Positions 42,494 to 50,738 of a stretch of DNA of 64,000 nucleotides are shown here, one piece after another. Below the pieces are notes generated by a model. The model was not told the DNA's origin, made no database searches, and worked only from the letters and a program-made list of their open reading frames with translations. Source of the stretch: Pseudomonadota bacterium (GTDB lineage Bacteria; Pseudomonadota; Gammaproteobacteria; Xanthomonadales; Rhodanobacteraceae); assembly GCA_018240465.1 (NCBI GenBank), contig JAFEFS010000100.1, positions 1-64,000 of the forward strand. Reading direction: 5' to 3'. The translations under genes and the position numbers were made by a program. Position 1 is the stretch's first letter. Every line of letters starts with the position of its first letter.

Positions 42494-43552
42494 ATGTCGA
42501 TGCGTCTGTCATTGCGGTCCCTGCTCGCCACCCTGGCCGTTGTCCTGGCAGGGCAATCGCCCGCCACCGTGATGATGTCCGCGGCAACGGCGGAGCCGAC
42601 GCATGCGCTCGAAGCCCTGAACCGGATCGAGCTGCCGGGCTATACGGGCAACTTCGAGCATTTCGCGGTCGATCTCAAGGGCAACCGCCTGTTCCTCGCG
42701 GCGCAGGATCACGATACCCTCGAAGTGTTCGAGCTCGGTTCGGGCAAGCATATTCGCAGCATTGCCGGAGTCGGTGCGCCGCACGGCTTGCTTTATCTGG
42801 CGGACGCGGACAGGCTCATCGTCACCCAGACCGGCTCGGACGGCGCGACCAAGGTGATCGATGGAGCGAGCTACCAGATCATCGGTTCGTTCCGGCATAC
42901 CAGTGGCGCCGAATGGATGGGCTACGACGCCACGCGCAAACGTCTGTACCTCGTCGCCGGCGGGTACAACATGCACCAGCCCAATTCCTGGCTGGTCGAG
43001 ATCGATCCGTATACCGGCAGGAACTACGGCGAGCTGAAATTCGCCGCCGATCGCGTCGGCGCGCTGGTGCTCGAGGAACACGGTGATCGGGTCTACGTCA
43101 ACGTGACCGGCAAAAATGAAATGGCCGTGGTCGACAAGAATACGCGCAGCATCATCGCCACCTGGCCGATCGCGGAAGCGCGCAGGAACGTACCGCTCGC
43201 ATTCGACGAGGCGACGCGCCGCCTGTTCGTCGCCACGCGCGCGCCGAGCCGGCTGTTCGTGCTCGACGCGGACACCGGCGCTACCGTCGCCAGCTTCAAG
43301 GCCCCCGCGACCTGCAACCAGGTGTTGTTCGACAAAGTCAACCGGCGCGTGTATGCGCTCGGCGGGGAGGGTTACATCGGCGTGTTCGCCGAGAAGGATC
43401 GCGACCACTACGAAGAGCTTCCGCCGGTCGCTTCGGCGCCGGGTGCAACGACCGGCATCCTCGTGCCGGAACTGCACCGACTGTACGTCGCCGCTTCGCC
43501 CGGCCGCAGCGCCGGCAAGGCGGAACTGCTGAGTTTCGACGTCCTCAGGTAG
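42494..43552 (+). CDS. Secreted YncE-like beta-propeller protein 1
   Basis: 352 residues. Signal peptide of about 33 residues, then repeated blade strands of the YVTN/YncE type (VDLKGNRLFLAAQDHDTLEV, YDATRKRLYLVAGGYN, FDEATRRLFVATRAP, FDKVNRRVYALGGEG). In E. coli, YncE is a periplasmic propeller encoded beside the TonB-dependent receptor YncD. Here it lies divergent from the response regulator and has the shared promoter motif 60 bp before the start. Role inferred as a periplasmic binding or surveillance protein; no enzymatic motif seen. Confidence 0.8.
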   Translation: MSMRLSLRSLLATLAVVLAGQSPATVMMSAATAEPTHALEALNRIELPGYTGNFEHFAVDLKGNRLFLAAQDHDTLEVFELGSGKHIRSIAGVGAPHGLLYLADADRLIVTQTGSDGATKVIDGASYQIIGSFRHTSGAEWMGYDATRKRLYLVAGGYNMHQPNSWLVEIDPYTGRNYGELKFAADRVGALVLEEHGDRVYVNVTGKNEMAVVDKNTRSIIATWPIAEARRNVPLAFDEATRRLFVATRAPSRLFVLDADTGATVASFKAPATCNQVLFDKVNRRVYALGGEGYIGVFAEKDRDHYEELPPVASAPGATTGILVPELHRLYVAASPGRSAGKAELLSFDVLR

Positions 43553-43877
43553 GCTGTGAATGGCTTTCCTTAGAGGTACGCGGCGGCCTGCCGGGCAGCG
43601 ATGACGATTGTTCTTCCAGCATGCCGGACTCGATCACGAACCGGCGCGCGCGCATCTTCGCCGACCACAGCCGCAGGAAAAATGGGAGCGCATTCGTAGA
43701 TGCCGCCCGTGCCGCAGCATCAGTCTGAATTCTCTTTAATGGCAGTTTCAGGGTGCCGAAAGGTAGTCCGGCTACGGTACGCGTCACGCTACGCCATGGG
43801 ATGGGTTTTCGATCATCGGGGAACGGAACGGGACGGACTATCAATAAAGCCGGCCAAGCCGGCACCGGGAGGAAGAA
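43553..43877 (+). other. 325-bp intergenic stretch, regulatory
   Basis: Between the YncE-like gene 1 stop and a possible small secreted-peptide gene. The first 160 bp show no recognisable gene or terminator. The second half carries the shared-motif promoter 2 (43736-43778), followed by a leader of about 100 bases ending in GGGAGGAAG, a strong ribosome-binding site for GTG 43878. Confidence 0.6.
43736..43778 (+). promoter_or_regulatory. Shared-motif promoter 2 (upstream of YncE-like gene 2 and the transporter)
   Basis: TTAATG (43736-43741) and TTCAGG (43747-43752) are 11 bp apart; TACGGT (43773-43778) starts 26 bp after the TTCAGG start, as in promoters 1 and 3. TCTGAATT lies 12 bp upstream of the first half-site in both promoters 1 and 2. 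Faces the small ORF at 43878, the propeller gene at 44122 and the transporter at 45248. Confidence 0.7.
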
Positions 43878-44084
43878 GTGATCCGTATCGCAACACTGCT
43901 CACTGCGCTTGCCGGTGCCGCCGCGGTTCATACTGCCGACGCTCCGAACGAAATCCATGCCCAACCATTGATGGATCGGACTGCGGCCGCGTATCCGCGA
44001 GTGGCCCATACCGAGGTCCACGCGACGCCGACCAGGCGGACCATCCGATCGTCGCCTCGAACCCCGTCCGTATCGGCAACCTGA
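43878..44084 (+). CDS. Possible small secreted peptide, first gene of the propeller 2 unit
   Basis: 68 codons from GTG 43878, placed after a strong GGGAGGAAG ribosome-binding site. The predicted product starts IRIATLLTALAGAAAVHTAD, a plausible signal peptide; the rest is short, Thr/Arg/His-rich and unlike any family I know. The next gene begins 37 bp later. The strong start signal argues for translation, but the product may be a leader for the downstream gene, or a decayed gene. Confidence 0.4.
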   Translation: MIRIATLLTALAGAAAVHTADAPNEIHAQPLMDRTAAAYPRVAHTEVHATPTRRTIRSSPRTPSVSAT

Positions 44085-44121
44085 TCGCAACCACAGTAAA
44101 AAACCAAACGGAGTCCAAGAG

Positions 44122-45195
44122 ATGAAATCGTCCACAGTTACCCGTGCCCTTACTTGCGTCGTCCTGGCCGCACTGGCGATGTCCGCGTCGAGCTTTGCCG
44201 CGGATGCACCAGCGACGAAGTTCTACCACCTCGAGTCGACGACGGTGCTCAAGGGCAAGTCGCCCGACTGGGACTACGTGGCGCTTGACGCGACGCGCCC
44301 GTACCTGTTCATCGGCCGGCGCGACGACGGCGCCGCGGTGTTCGACTTGGCGAAGAAGCAGGTCGTCAAGACGCTCGAGGATTCCGAAGGCGCCGGTGCG
44401 ATCCGCCTCGTGCCCGAATTCGATCTCGGTTACACGGCGAACGAGGACGGCAGCTCGACGATGTTCAAACTGTCGACGCTGAAGACGATCAAGCGCGTGC
44501 CGTTCGGCAAGGACTCCGATTCGGTGTTCTACGATCCGAAGTCCAAACAGCTCGTGTTCACGATGGGTGACAGCCACGCGCTCGCGTTCATGGACGCGAA
44601 GACCGGCACCGTCGCCGGCACGCTGCCTGTCGACGCCAACAAGATCGACGGCTCGGCGCCGGACGGCGAGGGCAACATGTTCGTCGCCCTGCGCGACAAG
44701 AACAAGGTCATCAAGGTCGACGTCGCGCAGCGCAAAATGCTCGCCGAGTACCCGACGGACGGTTGCGTGCAGCCGACCGGCCTCGACTACGATCCGGCGA
44801 GCAAGCGTGTGTTCGTCGGCTGCCGCAGCGAGAAGCCCGTGCTCGCGGTGCTCGACGCGGGCAGCGGCAAGGTGGTCACCACGCTGCCGATCGGCCACGG
44901 TGTCGACGGCGTCGTTTTCGACCCGGCCACGCGCGAGATCTACACCTCGAACGGGGTCGACGCGAACCTGGTGATCTACAGGCAGGAAACCCCTGACAGC
45001 TACAAGCTCGTCGAGGCGGCAACCACGCGGCCGTACGCGCGCACGATGGCGCTCGATCCGAAGACCAAGAAGGTGTACACGGTAACGGCCGAAGGCGTGG
45101 CCGATCCGGCGAAGAAGATCAACACGGCGGTGACCACGTTCTATCCGAACACCTACTATGACAACACGTTCACCGTGCTCACCTACGCGCGTTGA
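44122..45195 (+). CDS. Secreted YncE-like beta-propeller protein 2
   Basis: 357 residues with a signal peptide (SSFA cleavage). Repeated blades of the YVTN type: YVALDATRPYLFIGRRDDG, YDPASKRVFVGCRSEK, FDPATREIYTSNGVDANL. Related to propeller 1 but divergent. Begins 37 bp after the possible small peptide gene and 53 bp ahead of the transporter gene, so all are in the unit driven by promoter 2. No catalytic motif was recognised; a periplasmic binding or sensing role is inferred. Confidence 0.8.
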   Translation: MKSSTVTRALTCVVLAALAMSASSFAADAPATKFYHLESTTVLKGKSPDWDYVALDATRPYLFIGRRDDGAAVFDLAKKQVVKTLEDSEGAGAIRLVPEFDLGYTANEDGSSTMFKLSTLKTIKRVPFGKDSDSVFYDPKSKQLVFTMGDSHALAFMDAKTGTVAGTLPVDANKIDGSAPDGEGNMFVALRDKNKVIKVDVAQRKMLAEYPTDGCVQPTGLDYDPASKRVFVGCRSEKPVLAVLDAGSGKVVTTLPIGHGVDGVVFDPATREIYTSNGVDANLVIYRQETPDSYKLVEAATTRPYARTMALDPKTKKVYTVTAEGVADPAKKINTAVTTFYPNTYYDNTFTVLTYAR

Positions 45196-45247
45196 TCGCG
45201 GTTTTCAGCACGCCGAACCACGAAAGTCGCAAACAAGGACCCGAACC

Positions 45248-46591
45248 ATGTCGAATGTATCCCCCGTCAACAAACCAGCGGCCATCGCCGCCGAACCGTT
45301 CTGGCCGAACGCATGGTGGCGGCTCATGGAACTTCGCGTCGGCGTGGTGCCGGTGCCGGTCTTCGTCGTACTGCTGGCGCTGATCGCGGGATTTGTTCAT
45401 CTCGGCGCGCTGCCCGCCGAAATCAATGTGAGCATTGCCGTCCTCGCCGTGGGTGGTTTCGCCTGCGCCGAGGTCGGCAAGCGCATTCCGGTGATCAAGA
45501 ACATCGGCGCGGCGGCGATCTTCGCCACATTCATCCCGTCGGCGCTGGTGTTCTACAAACTCATTCCCGACGTCGTGGTCAAGAACGTCACCGATTTCAC
45601 CAAGTCGACGAACTTCCTCTACCTGTTCATCGCCGCGATCATCGTCGGCAGCATCATGAGCATGGATCGCGGCGTGCTCATCAAGGGCTTCCTCAAGATC
45701 TTCGTGCCGCTCGCCGCCGGATCGGTGGTTGCGGCCATCGTCGGAACGCTGGTTGGCACGCTGCTCGGTCTCGGCGCCCATCACACGTTCTTCTTCATCG
45801 TCGTGCCGATCATGGCCGGCGGGGTCGGCGAGGGCGCGATTCCGCTGTCGATGGGCTATGCCGACATCCTGCACCAGAAGCAGGGCGACCTGTTCGCCGA
45901 AGTGCTGCCGATCGTCATGCTTGGCAGCCTCACCGCGATCCTTGCCGCGGGCGCGCTCAACGCACTCGGCAAGAAATATCCGCACCTGACCGGCGAGGGT
46001 CGCCTGCAGCCCGGTGAGCACGACGAAATGGAGGCCAGCGAAGAGGAAGTCGGCCAGCACGTCGACGTTTCCCACATCGCCGCCGCGGCGCTGACGGCGA
46101 TCACGCTCTACATGATCGGCCTCATGGGCTACAAGCTGTTGGGATTCCCCGCGCCGGTCACGATGCTGTTCGCGGCCGTGGCAGCCAAGCTCGCGCACAT
46201 GATTTCGCCGCAGTTGCGCCAGGGCGCATACGCGGTCTACAAGTTCTTCTCGGTCGGCGTGACCTATCCGCTGCTGTTCGCGGTCGGTGTGGCGATGACG
46301 CCGTGGGACAAGCTCATGGCCGCTTTCCACATCGCCAACCTGATCACCATCGTCGTCACCGTGCTGTCGCTGATGGCCACCGGCTACTACGTCGGGCGCT
46401 GGATCAAGATGTATCCGATCGAGACCGCAATCGTGAACGCCTGCCACAGTGGCCAGGGTGGCACCGGCGACATCGCCATCCTTACCGCGGCCAACCGCAT
46501 GGTGCTGATGCCATTCGCGCAGATCGCCACGCGCATCGGCGGCGCGATCACGGTAACGCTGAGTCTGATCGCGCTGGCGCACTTCAGTTGA
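45248..46591 (+). CDS. 2-hydroxycarboxylate transporter family (CitN/CimH-like) carrier
   Basis: Secondary transporter of the 2HCT family, whose members carry citrate, malate or related hydroxy acids with Na+ or H+. ATG 45248 gives 447 residues and about 11 membrane segments. Both re-entrant-loop signatures are visible: GGVGEGAIPLSMGY and SGQGGTGDIA, the paired GGxG motifs of the family. The central cytoplasmic stretch (GRLQPGEHDEMEASEEEVGQ) is acidic. The substrate is a guess; the family fixes only that it is a small carboxylate. Confidence 0.88.
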   Translation: MSNVSPVNKPAAIAAEPFWPNAWWRLMELRVGVVPVPVFVVLLALIAGFVHLGALPAEINVSIAVLAVGGFACAEVGKRIPVIKNIGAAAIFATFIPSALVFYKLIPDVVVKNVTDFTKSTNFLYLFIAAIIVGSIMSMDRGVLIKGFLKIFVPLAAGSVVAAIVGTLVGTLLGLGAHHTFFFIVVPIMAGGVGEGAIPLSMGYADILHQKQGDLFAEVLPIVMLGSLTAILAAGALNALGKKYPHLTGEGRLQPGEHDEMEASEEEVGQHVDVSHIAAAALTAITLYMIGLMGYKLLGFPAPVTMLFAAVAAKLAHMISPQLRQGAYAVYKFFSVGVTYPLLFAVGVAMTPWDKLMAAFHIANLITIVVTVLSLMATGYYVGRWIKMYPIETAIVNACHSGQGGTGDIAILTAANRMVLMPFAQIATRIGGAITVTLSLIALAHFS

Positions 46592-46634
46592 GACTGATGG
46601 GCGCAGACGATCAACATCGGGCAAGAGTGCCGGG

Positions 46635-47453
46635 ATGAACACGCGATCCGGGCCCGATCTCGACGCGCTCGTGGCGCAATTCGGGCCGATCGACGGTGCG
46701 ACGGGGGCCTTTTCGACCAAGGCGGCCGACTATGCCGCCGCGCGGCCGCGCTATCCGGCAGCGCTGTTCGAGCGCATGCGCGAACACCGCATCCTGTTTC
46801 CGGCCGCACAGATTGCCGATGTCGCGGCCGGCACGGGGCTGTTCACCGGGCAACTGCTCTACCGTGGCTACAGCGTCATCGCGATCGAACCGAACGCGGA
46901 GATGCTCGCCGCAGCCGATGCGGCGCTGGGCAAGTACCGCAAGTACCGCAGCATCGCGGCGAGTGCCGAGGCGACCACGCTCGGCGACGCATCGGTCGAC
47001 GTGATCACTGCTGCGCAGGCCTTCCACTGGTTCGACATCGAGGCGGTGCGGCGCGAGTGGCTGCGGGTTCTCAAGCCCGACGGCCGCGTAGTTCTCGTCT
47101 GGAATACGCGGCCGCTGACCGACCCGTTGCAGAAGGCGCTGAATGAATTGCTCGGTGAATTCGGCGGCGGCCGGCAGGCCATGCTCGACCGCCGCCAGGA
47201 CCTGTCACGAGTGCCGGCATTCTTCGATGCGACCGGTTACCGCCAGTTCGACCTGGGGCATGCACAGGAACTCGATCGCGACGGCTTGATCAGTCTCGCG
47301 CTGTCGCGTTCGGCGATGCCCGCCCGCGGCACGCCGCAAGGCGAATGCGCCGTGCGCAAGCTGGCGCAACTTTTCACCAGCCACGCGTGCGACGGCAAGG
47401 TCAGCGTGTCGTATCGCACGCGTGTATTTGTCGGTCGGCCGGGGGCCGTCTGA
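46635..47453 (+). CDS. Class I SAM-dependent methyltransferase
   Basis: 272 residues. The SAM-binding motif I is DVAAGTGLFTG (about residues 57-67), motif II IAIEPNAEMLA, and a further conserved patch is AAQAFHWFDIEAVRREWLRVLKPDG, close to UbiE/trans-aconitate-methyltransferase-like proteins. Its substrate is unknown; the trans-aconitate-like similarity would fit the carboxylate context but is weak. Lies 43 bp after the transporter and converges with the last PstS-like gene. Confidence 0.75.
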   Translation: MNTRSGPDLDALVAQFGPIDGATGAFSTKAADYAAARPRYPAALFERMREHRILFPAAQIADVAAGTGLFTGQLLYRGYSVIAIEPNAEMLAAADAALGKYRKYRSIAASAEATTLGDASVDVITAAQAFHWFDIEAVRREWLRVLKPDGRVVLVWNTRPLTDPLQKALNELLGEFGGGRQAMLDRRQDLSRVPAFFDATGYRQFDLGHAQELDRDGLISLALSRSAMPARGTPQGECAVRKLAQLFTSHACDGKVSVSYRTRVFVGRPGAV

Positions 47454-47491
47454 CGCTTGGCGGTCCCGGCGCGCGATCATATTGCAAGGGA

Positions 47492-48502
47492 TCAGTGCAG
47501 CTTTTCGCGTTCGCGAGCGGCTTCCTCGGCGGACAGCGGCAGGTAGCGCTGCGGCGTGGCGGCGACGAGTTGCTGGCCGTCGCGCGACAACACGAGGCGG
47601 AGGAACTCGCGCGCAAACGGGGTCAGCGGCGGGCGTGCATAGATCAACAGCCAGCGGTCCAGCGGATAGCGGCCGGCGCGGATGTCGGCCTCGGTCGGCA
47701 TTGCCGCCGGCGCGCCGGGTTCGGCTGAAAGCGCGACTGCGTGCACCTGTTCGGTGCCGCGCATCGCCGCGCCGAAGCCGATTCCCCCGGGATCCGCGCC
47801 GACATGCCGGATCACGTCGCTCGACTGGTGGAACTGCGCGTCGGGGTGAGTCGGCGCGGTCGCGCCGAGCACGCGCCCGTAGAACGAAAGCGCAAGTGGC
47901 GTGTCGGGTTCGAGCGCGTACCGGTGGATCGGCTGTTCGGCCAGGGCGCCCCGGATGCCGAGATCGCGCCAGCGGGCCGCTTTGCCGGTAAAGACGAGTG
48001 CGAGTTGCGCGAACGTGAGCGAACGCAGCGGATTGTCGGCGTGCACGAACACCGCGAGCGGGCCGCTCAGCGCGCGGGGATCAAGCGAGGCATGCGCGAT
48101 GCGGAATTCGATCGGGTCCGCCGCGCGCGCGGCGCGGCGATAGCCGGCGAGCTGGTCCGGGGTGAATTCGGCGCCCATCGGCGCGAGTGCGCTCGTGCCG
48201 GCGGCGAGCGCGGGCGGCGCGGCGCGCGTTCCAGTCAGTTCAAGGCGGAACGTGGTGCCCGGATAGGCGGCGGTGTAGCGCGCGACGAAGGCGTCGAACA
48301 TGTCGTGCATGTCGTTGTAGCCGACGATGCGAATCGCGCCGTCCGCCGTCAGCCAGGCAGCATCGCGCGGCACGGGCGCGACCGCCGCAACGTATCGCGG
48401 CAGGGCGGGATCGACGTCGGCGCATGGCGCGCCGGCTGCCGTGACCAGCGACAATGCCAACGCGATGCCGCGGTACGGCGATCGACGCGCGTGCCGTTTC
48501 AT
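47492..48502 (-). CDS. PstS-like periplasmic binding protein 4 (most divergent)
   Basis: 336 residues from ATG 48502, overlapping the stop of the previous gene (ATGA). Signal peptide, then PBP_like_2-type domain: VGYNDMHDMFDAFVARY, ARWRDLGIRGALAEQPIHRYALE, and the C-terminal block YPLDRWLLIYARPPLTPFAREF with LRLVLSRDGQQLVAA. The TWGQLGL-type segment is shortened compared with its three paralogues. No ABC permease or ATPase is associated. Ligand unknown; phosphate is not assured. Confidence 0.78.
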   Translation of the reverse strand: MKRHARRSPYRGIALALSLVTAAGAPCADVDPALPRYVAAVAPVPRDAAWLTADGAIRIVGYNDMHDMFDAFVARYTAAYPGTTFRLELTGTRAAPPALAAGTSALAPMGAEFTPDQLAGYRRAARAADPIEFRIAHASLDPRALSGPLAVFVHADNPLRSLTFAQLALVFTGKAARWRDLGIRGALAEQPIHRYALEPDTPLALSFYGRVLGATAPTHPDAQFHQSSDVIRHVGADPGGIGFGAAMRGTEQVHAVALSAEPGAPAAMPTEADIRAGRYPLDRWLLIYARPPLTPFAREFLRLVLSRDGQQLVAATPQRYLPLSAEEAAREREKLH

Positions 48503-49566
48503 CCGCCTGCGCCGAGCAGCGCGTTGCGCGACGCCCACGTTTGCGCGGGAGTCAGCGGCAGGAAGCGCATGCGATCGTTGGCTGCGATCAACTGGCCTTG
48601 CCGACTGAGGACGAAAAGCAGGAATTCGCGCAGCGCGGGTTGCAGCGGCTTGCCCGGCACGCGGTTGATTCCGAGATATATCTGTCGCGACAGCGGATAG
48701 TCGCGGTGCGCGACTTCGTCCGGAGTGCCGGCGAAGTACGGTCCATGTCCATGCAGTGCTTCCGCGAGTGCCAGTGTCTTCGTCCCGGGCGCCGCATAGG
48801 CGAAGCCGCTGTAGCCGATGCCACGCGAGTCTTCGGCGACGCGGCGCACGATCGCGTCCAGGGCGGTTTCGCCGGGCCGGTCGGCCTGCTCGCGGATGTC
48901 CTCGCGGAACTCGCCGCCGCGCAGTACGCGCTGCTGGAAGAAATTGACGATGCCCGGCGGGTTGCCGCTTTCGCGCAGGTGCGGCATGCCGTAGACGTGA
49001 ATCGGACGCGACTCCCAGTCGCCGCCGATACCGAGCTGGCCCCAGGTCAGGATGGCCTTGCCGCCGCGGCGCCGGTCCTTCGAATAGATCGCATCGAGCT
49101 CGTCGAGGCTGATGCGCGCGATCGGGTTGGCCGAGTTGACGAAAATCGCGAGTGCATGCGTGCCGCTCTTGGTCGCGTAGCTGCCGCCGGCGACATTGAC
49201 CAGCGTCGGCGCGTAGCCGAACTTGCGCGCGAACGCATCGAGTTCGCTGGGGAACGGCTCACGCACGAACGTGACGACGTCGGCACGGCCGTCGAGCAGC
49301 GCATCGAAGCCTTCCGCGGACAGTTTCGTCGCGGCGTTGTCGATCCCGACACGCGGCTGGAAGCGGTTGAATCCGCGCGCCCAGGCGGCAACGAGATCGT
49401 GCATCGTGTCGGCTCCGCTGAAACGCAGCCGGCCCGCGGTCATCGCCGCCGCCGCGTAGGTCGGCAGCGGCGGTTCCGCATGCCCGGCACGGGCGCGCAG
49501 GCAAGCAGCGGTACCCATGCAGGTGGCGAGGAAGGCGCGGCGCGAGACGCTGGTCATGACTGGCAT
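48499..49566 (-). CDS. PstS-like periplasmic binding protein 3 with Tat-like signal
   Basis: 355 residues. N-terminus SVSRRAFLATCMGTAAC has the twin-arginine pattern S-R-R-x-F-L, so it may be exported folded by Tat. The body has GADTMHDLVAAWARGF, ADVVTFVREPFPSE, TWGQLGIGGDWESRPIHVYG and YPLSRQIYLGINRVPGKPLQP, shared with its neighbours. The stop overlaps the start of binding protein 4 by four bases. Tat export suggests a bound cofactor or metal, but this is only an inference. Confidence 0.78.
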   Translation of the reverse strand: MPVMTSVSRRAFLATCMGTAACLRARAGHAEPPLPTYAAAAMTAGRLRFSGADTMHDLVAAWARGFNRFQPRVGIDNAATKLSAEGFDALLDGRADVVTFVREPFPSELDAFARKFGYAPTLVNVAGGSYATKSGTHALAIFVNSANPIARISLDELDAIYSKDRRRGGKAILTWGQLGIGGDWESRPIHVYGMPHLRESGNPPGIVNFFQQRVLRGGEFREDIREQADRPGETALDAIVRRVAEDSRGIGYSGFAYAAPGTKTLALAEALHGHGPYFAGTPDEVAHRDYPLSRQIYLGINRVPGKPLQPALREFLLFVLSRQGQLIAANDRMRFLPLTPAQTWASRNALLGAGG

Positions 49567-49597
49567 TTTTTTGTCGGTTCCGCGCCGCCCGGGCGGA

Positions 49598-50689
49598 TCA
49601 TTCGAGCTTGGCCAACTCTTCCTTCACTACCTTGGGTTGCAGCGGAATGTATACCCCTTCCTGGGCGACCACTTCCTGACCCTGCTTACTCAGCACCATC
49701 TTGAGGAATTCCTTGACCTTCGGCTCGAGCGGCGTGCCCGGCTTGCGGTTGACGTAGATGTAGACGAAGCGGCTCAGCGGATAGCTGTGGTCGTACACGG
49801 TCTCCAAAGTCGGCGCGATGTACGGGCCGCCGTCCTTGACCGAGAGCGGCACGACCTTGACGTTCGGCTCGACGTTCGCAAGCATGGCGTAAGTGATGCC
49901 GCCCGGATTCTTCGCCATGTCTTCGGCGGCGACGTTGAAGGCGTGGGTGAAGCCCTTGCCCTTGACGAACTCGATGTCGTTCTTGTAGTCGCCCATGTCC
50001 ATGACGTTGATCTTGAAGAACCACTCAATGCCGTTTGGCGCCTTCAAGCCATATTTGTGCACGGGCAGCGTCGCCCACTTGCCGGTCAGGCCGAGGTCGC
50101 CCCAGGTCTTGATGTCGGCATCGCCGCGTTTGCGCGTGGTCGAATACATCGCGTCGAGCTGCGCCAACGAAAGACCTTTGATCGGATTGTCCTTGTCGAC
50201 CAGCATGATCGAGGTCGCGGTCTTGCCGAGCGAGCCGAGGCTGCCCGTCGCGACCTTGATGCGGAACGGCTCGTAGCCGAATTTGTCGACGAACGCTTTC
50301 TCTTCGGCGGGGAGCATTTCGCGGCCGACCGGCGCAATCACGGAATCGGGCGCTTTCGCGCCGGCGATCAGGCCGGGGGCGCCGGCGCCCGAGGCGCGCA
50401 GGTCGAGGACCACGGAAAGGTGCGGATAGGCCTTGCGGAAGATCTTCGCCCAGCCCAGGCACAATTCGTCCATCACGTCGGCGCCGACGAGAGCGAGTTC
50501 TTCCTCCGGCACGGTAGCCACTTGGGCGGGAGTCCACGTCGGCATCGCCGGATCGACCTTGAGATGGTGCTCGACCGCCGCGTACTTGAGCGCGAACGCG
50601 GATGGCGAGAAGACGGCCGCGAGCGCGGCGGTGCAGGCGGCGGCGAGAGCGAGCGCCTTGACGCGGCGCGTATTGAATTTCGTTTTCAT
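49598..50689 (-). CDS. PstS-like periplasmic binding protein 2
   Basis: 363 residues with a Sec signal peptide (SAFA cleavage). Contains VGADVMDELCLGWAKIF, DSVIAPVGREMLPAEEKAF, IKTWGDLGLTGKWATLPVHKYG and YPLSRFVYIYVNRKPGTPLEP. The canonical GSGGG phosphate-binding loop of true PstS is not recognisable. Lies between paralogues 1 and 3 on the reverse strand, 31-49 bp from each neighbour. Confidence 0.82.
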   Translation of the reverse strand: MKTKFNTRRVKALALAAACTAALAAVFSPSAFALKYAAVEHHLKVDPAMPTWTPAQVATVPEEELALVGADVMDELCLGWAKIFRKAYPHLSVVLDLRASGAGAPGLIAGAKAPDSVIAPVGREMLPAEEKAFVDKFGYEPFRIKVATGSLGSLGKTATSIMLVDKDNPIKGLSLAQLDAMYSTTRKRGDADIKTWGDLGLTGKWATLPVHKYGLKAPNGIEWFFKINVMDMGDYKNDIEFVKGKGFTHAFNVAAEDMAKNPGGITYAMLANVEPNVKVVPLSVKDGGPYIAPTLETVYDHSYPLSRFVYIYVNRKPGTPLEPKVKEFLKMVLSKQGQEVVAQEGVYIPLQPKVVKEELAKLE

Positions 50690-50738
50690 ATCAGGGAAAC
50701 CTCCAGTTGAACGGATGGAACGAGGCTGAAGAAGCGAA

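Noticed and set aside
43621..43728. 35-codon ORF between the YncE-like gene 1 and promoter 2
   Set aside because: No ribosome-binding site, no signal peptide and no recognisable features.
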